A stretch of DNA of 64,000 bases from Sapria himalayana (lineage: Eukaryota; Streptophyta; Magnoliopsida; Malpighiales; Rafflesiaceae). A model generated the notes under the pieces. That model was not told where the DNA came from. It made no database searches and saw nothing but the letters and a program-made list of their open reading frames with translations. This document shows positions 48,660-63,198 of this stretch, in pieces. The stretch lies in NCBI GenBank assembly GCA_029783825.1, contig JAREIK010002991.1, forward strand, positions 55,001 to 119,000, in the 5' to 3' direction. The translations under genes were made by a program, and so were the position numbers. Position 1 is the first letter of the stretch. Each line of letters starts with the position of its first letter.

Positions 48660-49780
48660 AATATATAAGATATTCACCTCATCTGACATACATTATTTCC
48701 TACATGAATTGATGCCGATGACTTTTTGATGGGTTTGAGAAGTTCCACCTATATGGATGAGCAGATCTCACATATTTTATCACCACTATAGCCATTAACT
48801 CATAAATTGTATAACCATGGACTTGTTACTGTTTACTTTTTGTAAGCAAACCATAGAATTGTTTACTTGAGTAAACATTATAAACTATTTAATTATTGTA
48901 AGCTTAGATAATGAAGAACCTTTGATAATTAATCCAAATAATCAATATCTATGAAATGATAATCCAGATTCATAGAATTAACTTTATTACTTGTTAAACT
49001 CATATACTTGTGATATATTTTATCGTGCTATAAAATAAATAACACTTACATTGATTTTTGTAGTGTCTTATCTCTCTATAATTTCAATACTTAATGGTCT
49101 TTGAGTTATTATAATTACAATGATTCTTAGATTTAGACCTCTTGTTTTTTGATCTGCTTTGAAGTTTTCTCTTGGTTGAATTTCTTACAATTAACTTTGT
49201 ATATAATTCTAAAGAGGTTGATATTTCACTTATCTATCTCTGTTGAATCTCCTTGCTTAGAATTAGATCATGAAGATAATAAAATTTCAATTTATTAGTT
49301 CTTGATGAACTATGCACAACTATAATTGTAATACATTAATATTTGATAGAGAACACTGAAGTATGAATACATATACTTCATCATTGACTTCAATACCAAA
49401 CAAACATAATTGGGTTGTGATTGTGTTGACTTCATTGAGTTGTTGGCTCATTGAAGTGATTTCTGTCAAATTTAGATTGAGAAAACACCTCATCATGTGC
49501 ACTTTTGTAGCATCAATTAGTTTCGTATATACTAGCAAGAGCCATCGTAAGCCTTACTATGCTCTTCTCATTTTTTTATATTGGAAGTAAGTTGATAAGA
49601 TATCATATTTCAGATGAATTCAAGTGCTAGTATGTGCTCTTCTTTATTCATAGACTCTATCATCTTCCTCAGAAGGGGTTGATATAGATTTTTTAGTATA
49701 TATAATCTTCCATCTATATTATCTAGAATCCAAATTTTTTTGCATAAATTTTTTTTATTTTAACTTTTCCCTCATATGTA
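48660..49780 (-). pseudogene. Ty1/copia gag (and possibly protease start) relic
   Basis: Read on the minus strand. Near 49538-49320 the frame gives a gag-like segment with QQLNEVNTITTQLCLFGIEV followed by NDEVYVFILQCSL, matching the copia gag pattern LNEFNTITNQL..GIEFDDEV..ILLCSLP. Upstream (about 49720-49540) a worn version of the N-terminal gag region is visible. Downstream, HDLILSKEIQQR near 49275-49240 and a basic SRSKNKRSKSKN stretch precede a decayed zinc knuckle near 49099-49044 (NYREIRHYKNQC). Sequence near 48770-48700 may be the protease start. Frameshifts and stops are numerous. It is on the opposite strand to the pol relic at 24-25.6 kb and is a separate insertion. Confidence 0.75.
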
Positions 49781-50004
49781 ATCATTACTATCTACAAAAT
49801 ATGAATTCTTCTAGACAATTCTTGCAAAACACTATGCATAAGAATTGAGAACACCTCTTTGACATGCTGATATTGTCTGCAAAATTTTTATTATTCATTA
49901 AATTCATTATTATCATCAATAGTAACTTTGCCCAATGGTCCATCATAATGCACAACCTAACCACCACTACCAATTGTTGAGAATAACTTGATTTCCTATT
50001 TGTT
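49781..50004. other. Short AT-rich stretch next to the gag relic
   Basis: Probably the leader of the minus-strand copia relic. The 80-codon minus-strand frame at 49788-50030 shows no recognisable domain. Confidence 0.35.
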
Positions 50005-51236
50005 AGATAGACATTTAGATAAACTAACAAATATAAAGGTAACAGATAGAATGATTGATAGATAGATGATAGATATATTAATATATATAAATATATATAG
50101 AAAGATTGACAAATAGGCTGATAAATATAAAGACGGTTAGATAGTTAGAGAGATAGAAAAATAGAAAGAAGATATATAGATAAATTGATAGATATAATAG
50201 TTAGATAGTTACATAGATATATAGATTGGCATATAAACATTTTGACATAAAATCATTTAGAAAGAAGGATAAATAGATAGACAAACATATAGATAAACAT
50301 ATAGATGAATACATAGATATACAAATAGATTGAAAGATATATTGATAGTCAGATTGATAGATAGTCTAATAGACTAATAAACTAATGGACTGATAGATTG
50401 ATAGAGAGGTAGATAGATAGATAGACAGATAGATAAATTAAAAATTAGAAAGACAAATAAATAGATAGATAGGTAGGTAGAGAGCTATATAGATAGATAG
50501 ATAGATAGATATAAACATAGATAGATAGATAGACAAATAAGTAGATGTATATTAAGATAGATAGATAAACAGATAGATATATATTAGATAGACAAATAGA
50601 TAGGTTAATTGATAGAATATAGATTGATTAATAAATAGATAGATATAAAGATAGATTGACATTTAGAAAGGTATATAGATAGAGAGATAAATAGTCATAT
50701 ATATAGACAGATATATAAATAGATTATTAGACAGGTAGATAAAAATAGATATAAACATAGATAGATAGATAGATAGATATAAAGATAGATTAATATACAT
50801 ATTTATAGAATGATAGATAGACATATTGATAGATAGATAGATTTATATAAGATTGATATACAAATTTATTGATAGAATGATCGACAAATTGATAGAGAGA
50901 TTGATAGAACTATTTGATAGAAAGATTGATAAACATAGTGATAGATAGATAATAAATAGACAAACTTATGGAGAGTTAGATACTTACATACAAAGATAAG
51001 ATAGATAGATAGATAGATAGATAGACTGATTGATTGAGTGATATATAGATAGATAGATAGATAGATATACAGATAGATAGACAGAAATATAGATAGAAAA
51101 CAGACAAACAGATAGATATATAGATAAATAGACATATTGATAGATAGTTAGATAAACAAATATATAGATAAATAGATAGATAGATATATAGATAGACAAT
51201 AGATAGACATATAGTAAGACAGATAGATAGACACAT

Positions 51237-51283
<47 letters not shown>

Positions 51284-52161
51284 ATAGATATATAGATTGA
51301 TAGATTGATAGATAAATATATAGATTAATTGATTAATTGACAGATAGATATATAGATAGATAAATAAATATATAGATATATAGATAGATAGTTAGATAAA
51401 CAACTATATTTAAAAATATATATGATAGACAACTAGATAACAATATAGTTAGATAGATTGATAGGACACATATATAGATAGATAGATATATATACAAATA
51501 GATAGATTGATTAGATAAAAAAATAGATTGCTAGATAGATTTATTGACTGATAGATATATAGATAGATAAATGATAGAGACATAGATAAAAAATTGATAG
51601 ATATATAGATAGATAGAGACATAGATAAAAAAATTGATAGATATATAGATAGATAGAAAGATAAATAGATAGTTTAGATAGAAAGAAGATAGATAAATAG
51701 ATATATGATAGATATATAGACAGACAAATAGATAGATAGACAGACAAATAGACAGCAAACAGATATATATATATATTATATATATATATATATATATAGA
51801 TATATATATATATATATTGATAGATAGTTAGATAAACAAATATATACACAAATAGATAAATAGATATATAGATAGAAAATAGATAGACATATAGTAAGAC
51901 AGATAGACACATAGATATATATATATATATATATATATAACGAATAGATTGATTGATTGATTGATAGATAGCATAAATATATAGATTTATTGATTGATTT
52001 ACAGATAGATATATAGATAGATAATTAGATAGATAAGTAGATAGATAGTTAGATAAACAAATATATAGAAAAATAGATGATAGATATATAGAAAGACAAA
52101 TAAATAGACCAATAGATATGCATATAGTTAGATAGATTGATAGACACATAGATATATATAT

Positions 52162-52207
<46 letters not shown>

Positions 52208-52252
52208 AATAGATAGATAGATAGATAAGTAGATTGATTGATTGACAGATAG

Positions 52253-52291
<39 letters not shown>

Positions 52292-53085
52292 GAGATAAAA
52301 AAATTGATAGATATATAGATAGATAGATAGATAAAATAAATAAATAGATAGAGAGATAAATAGATAGTTAGATAGAAACATAGATAGATAAATAGATATA
52401 TTAATAGATATATAGACAAATAGATAGAGATTGATTGATTGACATATAGATAGATATATAGACATATAGATAGAGAGATAGATTGACAGATAGATAGATA
52501 TAGATAAGTAGATGATAGATAGATAGATAGACATAAAAATAGATAGATAAATATATTGATATGTAGATAGACTGATAGATTAGATAGATAGATAAAAGAT
52601 AGATAGACTGATAGACATATAGATAGACAGATTAATAGACAAAATAATAGATAGATTAATAATTTGTATCAATATATAGATTTAAAGAAGATTGATAGAC
52701 AAATTGATAGAGAGAATGATAGACAGATTGAAAGGACAAATTGAATGACAGATAGATAGACAAATAGATAGACAAATTGATAAAATATAGATAAACAGAT
52801 AGATAGACAGATTAGAAAGATAGATATATAAAAAGATTAATAGACAAATAGATTGAAAAATAGATTGACAGATAGATAGACATATAGATAGATAAAAATA
52901 TTTCGGATATATAGACATATAAATAGATAGAAAGATATACTAATAAATAAATAGATATATAGATAGAAAGATAGATTGGAAAGATAGATAGACATTTAGA
53001 TATAAAGATAGATAATTGATTGATTGATTGATTGATTGATAGATAGATAAAAAATAATAGATAGATAGAAAAATAGATACATAGA

Positions 53086-53117
<32 letters not shown>

Positions 53118-56100
53118 TTGATATACAAATATATAGATAAATATAAAGAAAGATTAATAGATAAATAGATATATAGATAGTCAGATTGATAATTTGTTTG
53201 AAAGTTAGATTGATAGACTATTGATATATAGTTTGATAGCCAAATTGATACACATATTAATAAACAATTTGGTAAATATATTTAAAGATAGATATATTGA
53301 TAGAATTATAAATATATAGATAGACAGATAAATAGACATTTTGATAAATAGATAGATAGACAGATAGATGAAAAATAAATAAATATATATATAGATAAAT
53401 AGATTGATAGACAAATAAATAGGCAAAAAATAGAAAAAAAAAAGAAGAAAAGTTTGATAGATAAACATATAGATATATAGAGAGATTGAAAGATAGATTG
53501 ACAGATAAATAGTCAGCTAAATAGACACATAAATAGATAGATCGATTGATCGATAGATAAATAGTTAGATAGATAGTAATATAGAACTATAGACCAATAG
53601 ACAAATAGATAATTATATAGATTGATTGATTGATTGATAGGCAGATAGACAGTCAAATAGACAAATAGTAATATGGGAATATATACAGATAGATAAATAG
53701 ATATGTATATAGATTGATTGATTGATAGTCAGATAGGCATATAGATAAATAAACAGATAGACAGACAGATAGGCAGGTAAATAATTAGAGAGATAGAATA
53801 TAGATAGATAGCCAGAAACATAGATATATAGATAGACAGATTAATAGACATAATAATCGACGGATTTCTAGATAGATTGATAGAGAGATTGATAGACAGC
53901 TTGATAGACATATTGATAGATAGATTGATAGGTAGAATGTAAAACTGATTGAAAGACTAATAGATAGATAGATAGATAGTCAAATTGATTAAAAGGTAGA
54001 TAGATAAATAATATAGAGAGATAAATAGATAGATTATTAGTCAAATAGATTGATAGATAAATTGAGAGATAGATTGAAAATAGATAGATAGATAGATAGA
54101 TATATAGTCATATAGATAGACTATAGATATATGAAAAATAAATAGAATGATAGACAGATAATAATACTAATAGATAGACTGAAAGATAGACAGACACACA
54201 GATGATAGATAATAGATTGATAAATAGATAAAAAGATAGTTAGAATGATAGATAGATAAATAATAGATAATTATATATATATATATATTTATATTTATAT
54301 AGATAGATAGATAGATAGAAACATACATAGCCAAATCGATAGGAAAATATATAAATAGATTAAAAATTATATAGGCACATAGATAGTCAGATTGATAATT
54401 AGATTGAAAGATAGATTGAAAGTCATATTTATAGCCAAATTGATAGCTAAATTGTTAGACAGATTGATAGGCAAATTGGTATAGAGATTGTTAGATATTA
54501 TATATACAGAAATATATACTATGGATATTCATTTATATAGATAGATAGATAGATAAATAGGTAAAAAATAGTTTGATAGATAGATAGACAGATAGACAGA
54601 AATATAGATAGACAAAATAGACCGATGGATAGATAGATAGAGATAAAAGATATACAAAAAAATAGACCGATAGATAGACAGATAAATAGATACATAGAAA
54701 GATAGATAGATTGATTGATTGATAAATAGATAGATTAGATAGACAAGAAAAAGATAGACAGATAGATAGATAGACATACAAATAGACATATAGATAGATA
54801 GACAAAGTGGAAGACATATTGAAAGAAAGATAAATACGAATAAACTAATAGATAGAGAAACATATAGATAGACATATAATAGGTAGATATACAAATAGAA
54901 AGAAAAATAAATAGATAGACAAAATGATAGATAGATATATTTATAATTAAAAAACATATAGACATATAAATAGATAGACATATCTAAAGAAAGACAAATG
55001 GATAGTAAGATAGACATGTAGATTGATAGGTAGATAGACAAAAGATAGATATACATATATTTATATAGACAGATAGTTAGATAGACAGATAATAAATAGA
55101 TAGAAAACTAGTTATATAGATATATTGACAGACAAATAGATAGATAGATAGATAGATAGATAGACAGACAGATAGATAAATTGATAAGTAGATAGATTGA
55201 TTGATAAATAGATAAATAGATAGATTGATAAACATATAGATAGAAAGATACACAAACATATATATAGACAGGTAGATAGACTAATAGATTCATAGATATA
55301 CATAGATATAAAAAAAACAGATATACAGATAGATAGACCAAACAATTAGATAATACATAGACAAAAATTATATAGATAGATAGACATATAGATAGATTGA
55401 CAGATAGACAGATACATAGATATATATACATACAAATAGATAATCAGATAGACAAAGCAATAGATAGAGAGATAGTAGATATATAGATAGTAAGATAAAT
55501 AGACTGACAGATAGTTAGACAAATAGACCGACAAATACATATATAGATAGATTGACAGACAGATAGACACACAGAAAGATAGACAGAGATACTTATACAC
55601 ATTCAAATAGATAGATAGACAAATATATAGGATAGATAGATAATTAGCTTTATAGATAGAGATACAAATATACTAATAAATAGATAGATAGACTGATATA
55701 TAGATAGATAGATATATAGAGAGTTTTAAAGATAAATTGATAGATAGATAGATAGACATAATGATACATAAATAGATAAATAGATAGATATTCAGATACA
55801 TAAATAAGTAGATATACAAATAGATAGAATGATAGATAGATAGGTAGATAGATAGACAGATCAGATAGATATAGATAGATAGATAGCTAGTCAGATTAAT
55901 AGGCATAAAGATAGACATATATATGATAAATAGATAAACAAATAGATTGATAGATAAATAGATAGATTGATTGATTTATTGATATATAGAGAAATAGACA
56001 AATAGATATATAGACAATTAGATAGATAAATAGATAGATAGATTAACAATTAATGAAATAGATAGACAGAAAGATAGATAGATAATTAGATAAATAGATA

Positions 56101-57673
56101 CGTAGATAGACAAGTAGATAACATACATATTGATTAACAAATATACAGACAAATAAATAAACTGTTAAATAAATAGATAGACAAATAAATACATATATAG
56201 TTAGATATATAGATATATAGATATATAGAAAAATAGGTAGTTTATTAGATAGATATATAGAGAGAAATATTGATTTATTTATAGTTCAGAGATATATAGA
56301 TAGATTGATAAATTGATTGATAGAAAGATAAATAGACAAATAAATCAACACATAGATAGATACAAAGATAGAATATAGATAGATATATAGATAGATAGAT
56401 AGATAGAAAGATAGATAGATAGATAGGCTGAACGATCGACATAAAAATAGCATGATAAATAGACTAATAGATAGGCAGATAAATAGACAGATCTATAAAC
56501 ATATAGATAGATAGATAGAAATATAGATAGATTTATAGATAAATAGATAGATAGATAGACAAATAGATACAAAAATTGATAATTTGACTGATATATTGAT
56601 GGATAGACATAATGATATGCATATTAATAGACAAATTGATTGGCAGATTGATATATAGATTGATAGACAAATAGTTAGATAGATTGATAGACAAATATAT
56701 AGATAAATATATACAGATATAGAAAGAATAGACAAATAAATAGACAGATAGAGAGATATGGATATTGAGATATAGATAGATAGATAGATAGATAGAAATA
56801 TAGAAAGATATATAGACAGACAGATAGATTGATTGAAAGATATAGAAATTCATAAACAAATCGATAGTCAGATAGTTAGATCAAGAGATAAATAGAAAGA
56901 TAAATAGATATATATATTGACAGACAGATAGAGAGGTAGATATACTGACAGATAAACAAATAGGTAGAAAGAAATATATATAGATAAATAGATAAATTGA
57001 GACACAAATAGACATATAGTTAGATAGACAGATAGACAGACAGATTGATTGATTGATTGATTGATAGATAATTAGTCAGGTTATTATATAGATAGATAGA
57101 CATATTGATTGAATTATTAATAGATAGATAGAGAGACAGATTGATAATTTGATTAAGAACTAGATATAAAAAAGATGAATAGATAGATAAATAAATAGAT
57201 AGACAAATAGACAAAAAGATAGACAGACATCTGATAGACATACAAATAGATAGATAGATAGATAGATAGCTAGCTAGATAGACAGATAGACAGACAGCCA
57301 GACAGACAGACAGACAGATAGATAGATATACATATACATAGATAGATAAATATAAAGATAGATAAATAGAAAAATACTTAGATAGATAGATAGTAAGTTG
57401 GATAATTTGATTGATAGTAAGATTGATAAACAGATTAATATATAGATTGATAGATAGATTGATATACAAATTGAAAGATAAACAGATTAATAGACATATA
57501 TATAGATAGATAGATAGATAGAAAAATAGACTTATAGATAGATAGTTAGATAGACAGATAGATAAATTATTAAACATTAAATAGATAAATTGATATATAG
57601 ATAAACAGACATATAAATATATAGATAGATAAAAAGATATACAGATAGATATTTAGATAGATATATTGATTGA
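50005..57673 (+). repeat. Degenerate GATA/GACA array C (runs into large repeat copy 2)
   Basis: About 7.7 kb of GATA/GACA variants, again GATA on the plus strand. (AT)n islands, some followed by (AC)n, occur at about 51240-51284, 51766-51816, 51916-51940, 52154-52206 and 52256-52275. Larger blocks are duplicated inside it, described under findings. From 54981 on it equals array A. The long minus-strand frames, up to 292 codons, are tetranucleotide by-products. Confidence 0.97.
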
Positions 57674-60600
57674 TGGAATAATTACTTATTATATATCTAT
57701 ACACAAAATAATTTACTATGCATGATCAATGTGCTTTGATAATGTCTGGTATTTAATAAAACACATTGAGACAATTTTGCACAATGTTGTTTCCCTACTT
57801 ACAATAATGTATAGTATACTTGGGTTCTTAGCCTTCTACACTCCCATTTCTCTATTAAGTGTGCTTTGATTCTACATGCCAATATTAAATAGATATAATA
57901 AAGTCTTAGTGTATTTATTTATTTTCAATAGTACTATTAAACAAAAAATTAATATTAGGCTAATTGAATTAAATAAAGCATATACAATCTTAACATAATA
58001 GAATTATTATAGAATTTATTGGATACCTAATTAAAGTCTAAAAAATATGATTATTTAAGAAAAAAAACTAAATAAAATTCATCATCATTCACCAACAAAA
58101 ATTACAGCATCAAAGAACTACCAACATGAGCAATGTCAACAAAATTAAAGGTTATGGTTAAGCTGTACCTTATTCTTTGAGAAAAATTTAAGATTTTCAC
58201 ACTATAACCATAGAAACCTAATTAGTAGATAAATTTCCACAAGTTCTTTATATTCATCTTCTCTACATGACAAAAATTCTAAAATATAAAAAACCATTAA
58301 TTAAAATATAAGATATAACTTGAATTTAAAAAATTACAGTACCTTTCTCTTATTCTCCTCTTGTTGTTTTTTTCTTCGTCCTCTTTTACAATTCTTCTTC
58401 AAATTTCAAAGCTAGCACAATTTCTATTGATTTGAAATCCATTAAACGTTTTAAAAAAATCATTAAAATAAAATAAGTTCACACTACCAATTTATCATTA
58501 ACATAGGACTCAACAAAAAAGCACCATTTAACTCACTACCAATTTTAAATTTCCAAAACTCACTACAAATTACTCATTAAATTATACTGAAAATAAACAA
58601 AAAACATGTAGAGAGTGAGAGAGAGATGTTCTTTGTTTGATATGGATCTTCAAAATGATGTTGCGACGGTAATGTGTTCAAAGAGATGTTCTTTGTTTGA
58701 TATAGTTCTTTGAAAGGATGTTGCGATGCCTGTGTGTTCTGAGAGTCAGAGGTTTTTTAGAAGTGAACAGACCTAATTATGTAGAGATGGCTAGAAGGGG
58801 GAGAGATGGTTTAGAGACAAAAAATATTAGAAAACAAAATTATTTTTTATTCGACCATTAATTATATTATATACTAAATAAATAAATTTATGGTTAATAG
58901 ATTATGAAATTTTTATGGTTATTTTTTATATTAGTATTTAAAATTTAATCAAATCAATTTCAGAAATAAAAAAAAATAATTTATGGTTATTTATTAAAAA
59001 AACATAATATTTTATATAACTATTGATAAATTGTATAAATGTATATCCATACAAAATTTATAACATCACAATTAAATAAAAAATAAATAACCAAGTAAAA
59101 ATGAATAAGTAACTTATCAATAATATTCAAACAACTAATAAAATATCTGACCATAAAAATAAAAATCTATAATCTTAACATTATCCAAAAAAATAAAATT
59201 AAAAATTAATTACTTACAAATATAACTTACAAAAATAAGACAAAAAATAGATCTAAAAAAAAAAAAAGACAAAAGCAACCAAATTTCAACTTGTATATTA
59301 CTATAACAAATGATTTTAGATAATTTTTAATAGCTTATTTCAATATTTTAAAAAAACAAGAAGAATATCTAAAGCAAATAATAATTTTCTATACTATGAT
59401 TATTAACATTTGAGATTTTGAGTTAATAAACATACATCTAAGTTAAAAGATGAGTTACAAAACTATAGTAAATAACAAATGATAAGTATCAACAACAATT
59501 TTTTTTTAAATATTTGTTTACTTCTTTAAAGTAAGTATCATGATAGAGGAGCTCTATGAAGACACCTAAATGACATTGATAATTGACTTGTCTCCCTCAA
59601 TACCCAATAATACTCTCGGCCTCATTCATAAATAAAACTACTAATATTTCTCTATGATATATCATTTCTTCATATGATATATACATTATAGAGATAATCT
59701 ATTGTGTATGCATACAAGCATCATATTGCACATCACTATTCTAATAGTTTCACATTTATATTAAAGTTTAAACTTTTATATATAATGACATATGATTATA
59801 TAAATGTATAAGTGTTAAGATATAATGTTGTGTTTAAAATACTTTTTTAAATGCTACACACATATATATATATGTAACACTTTTATAAATATTATATAGT
59901 ATATATATCACGAATTATATAAACATTATAAATATTATATATTTATATAAAAATTTATATGTTATATAAATATTTATTAAAATGTATAAATATTTTATAT
60001 GTTATATAAATGTTATATAAACTATTATATAAATAGATAGTATTATGTAAATGTTGTATAAATATTTATAAACATTTATACATATGTATAAATATTTATA
60101 TATAACATTATTTGTTTATATAAACATATCAATGTTTATATATAATGTTACACATTTATATATATTTAAGTATAAACATTTATATATAATGTCATATGTT
60201 TATATAAATGTTTAAATGTTTATATATAATGTTGTGTTTATAATATTTATATAAATATTATATTACTACAAATTAGGCATACTGCTATCCAAAATAGTAT
60301 ACCTCTCATGCTATAGTGTTTTTGAAAATAGATTTTTTTGTTTTAATTTTTTCATTTTTTTTTTCAAAACATGAAATATACATGAGGAATAAAATTATTT
60401 TGAGTTTACTAGAATGTATAAATCTTTTATTTTCATGTATATTTTAATATGAGTATTTACTTATTTAGGTACTTTATAAAAAAATATTATTCTAATTCAC
60501 CATTACATAATTTTTCCTATGTCTAATAACATCCAGCAACAATAAAAAATATTTTCAAACAATATTAAACTAGCAAAAAAAAATTTACTAATCAGCATCA

Positions 60601-63016
60601 CCATTAGTAGCTTATATTTTATATTTAATGTAGGATGGTTTTTTGTTTACATGAAGAAAATTAATTTTTTCCTTAATTATATCAAAATTAAGGAGGTTGT
60701 GAAAAAAAACATGACCAATATCAAATTTAATGAATTTGATTTTATCATGATTATAAAATATCAACAATTCTTTCACTAATTATGAAATATTCTTGATTAT
60801 ATGAGTATTCTAATTTGGGTTGGATATAAGTTTTAAGCAAAAGATTAACAATTCTTTAAATATTATCTCTTGATAAAATAAAAATTTATTATATTTTAAC
60901 ATTACACGAAGTCAACTTGAAAATTTATGTATCACACCCTGAGTAGGTATTCACTTGCAAGCTAAGCAAAAAAGATCTAGGTTGAGTATTTTCAGCCTAC
61001 TAAATCAATGTGAGCAACCAAACTTTCTGAGATATTAGTTTTTCCTATCTTAATTGCCAATTAAACTCACTGAGTTAAAACTTCCATCACTTGTAAACCC
61101 TTTTGAATCATACACCAGAAAATATATGATTTTCTTTTAATAAATTATTCATGAATAAATAAAACATATTGTGTTAGACTATAATTTACATAATAAGATT
61201 TAAAAGAATACTGACATTTAATCCTATGCATTATTTTTCTACATTATGATGATATTCATGTATAGTCATCATATGTGTCAATAGGTACAAATTTGTTAAT
61301 TTTAGAGAGAGCAAAGTTCCTTAGAAGAGAAAATCTCATTCGAATCTAGAAGACAAATAACTTACGAGTCCATTTAGTTTAAATTTATAATAAATTAGAT
61401 TCTAGGATAGATGACCACCCAAGGGTCAGGACTTGGGACTTACACTAGTAGGATGTGACATGCACATGTTCAAACATAAATAAGTCTACTAATGAGCTAA
61501 ATGAGCTAAACTTCTGATCTACACATCTGATCACTCTTCAAAAAAAAAAAGAAAAATTATAATCATCACTTGATCTCAGATGTATTATTGTATACACGTC
61601 TTCTCTTTTCCCTCACTTCTTGAACTACTTTTCCAAACAATATTAAGATACCCTAATCTTATTCTAGAGTCATTATTTCATTCAAGAATATACCGAGCGA
61701 TGTTAGACAAGAAAGAAATATTTCACTCCAATAAGACATGAGAACTAATATAACAATCTACTCAAAAACCTGTTAGTTGGTTGCAGGTAAGTATTCATTT
61801 TAAAGCATTGTCCAAATAAAAATATAGATCTTAAGACAAAACTTATTATTAGAAAATTAACTCAATATTTAATATGAACTATCATAACAATTTTTCTCCA
61901 ATGATCAACATGCTCTCTAGAAAAATTCTCTAAATAAATTCTTATATAAAAAAAATTTCTTTATAATAATCTTAAAAAGAAAATATATATGATCAAACAG
62001 CTTGGTTTAGAGAATGCACTACTACCACGACCTTCGGAAAGATATTTTTTTTTAAATGTGAAGTGTTCATTATGAAAGCTAATCATGATGATAAAATAAA
62101 TTGTCTAAAAATGAAACTCATTACAAAAATATCTATGTGAACTTTTAATGTTGATTATCAAAATATTTTCTCTTTAATAATCAAGGTGAGTTTCTTACTA
62201 ATACTCATATCACTATCAGAAAGACAAATATTATTTTAATTCATAGAGAGACACATTAAAGAGAGATACATATAGAGCAAAGAAACCACCCAATTTTTGA
62301 AACCATACGAAATATTTAGATACAATATATAGAAAGTGAAAGATCTTATACAACAGAAACCAAACCCTAAAAGTATGAATTGCCAAATTTAATGTTATTA
62401 TTACCTTGTTTGATTTTCACTTGCATTTTATTAATTATTTATTTTCTTAGAGGAGTTAGGTTTCAATATTTATTTGTTGATTGTATATATAAATAATAAT
62501 GAGAGATGATATTATTCAAAATAAAAATCATTATTATTTTTTATGAATAAAATAATTTATAATCATAGAGATATTATATTATCATATGAAAGATATATGT
62601 TGGATACACAAAAAAATATCATTTAAGTCCACTCCAACAGTTACACCTACAAAGCTAATTAATGATCTTTTATATGATAGAAAATCTAATTAAATATAAT
62701 GACTTATTGCTAAACAATAAATTTTTTGGATAAAACATTTTAATCTAGTTATTTAAAATATTTAATTGATAAAATTATAAATTTTATTAATAAGATTTAA
62801 TTCCTTATGATTCTTAATGTATATTAAAAAACTATTAATGAATATGTTAAACATTAAATGTGGTGCATCACGATGAAAAATTTTGAATTATATTTTAAAA
62901 TACAAATTATAAAATTATTTACAATATTACAACTTATTAATTTATAAAAAATAATTAAACTTCAATTTTTTTTGTAAATTTATAAGAGAAAGCACTAAAT
63001 TATAATATCAATATAT
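57674..63016. other. AT-rich intergenic sequence of repeat copy 2, no gene seen
   Basis: Counterpart of 2704-8051. It contains the second copy of the 60-bp tandem pair (about 58622-58741) and of the AT-rich minisatellite (about 59754-60267). No coding content on either strand. Confidence 0.7.
58622..58741 (+). repeat. 60-bp tandem pair, second copy
   Basis: Same two diverged 60-bp units as at 3653-3772, with unit starts at 58622 and 58682. Confidence 0.85.
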
Positions 63017-63198
63017 GGAAATAATTTCACCCCTCTTATAGGGAGCTTAGCTGGTTAAGACTCTTGGCAATGTCCAGGAGGTCACGAGTTCAAGTCTTAC
63101 CGATGGGGGGTACTGGGGATATTATTTAGCTGCTAGGTTCTCCGGGGGCCCAAGTGGACATAAGGGTCCACGTAAGTGGACATTGAAGCCCTTGGTTC
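63017..63198 (+). mobile_element. tRNA-derived SINE (copy 2)
   Basis: Identical in its body to the element in the first large-repeat copy, with the A box at 63043-63054 and B box at 63086-63097. It was duplicated with the large block and did not insert independently. Confidence 0.72.

Noticed and set aside
51541..52419. 292-codon minus-strand open frame, and dozens like it in 1-2608, 42522-45620 and 50866-57577
   Set aside because: They read cycles of Tyr, Leu, Ser and Ile because the complement of GATA repeats has no stop codons and a 4-nt period gives the same cycle in every frame. No domain, start context or codon signal is present.
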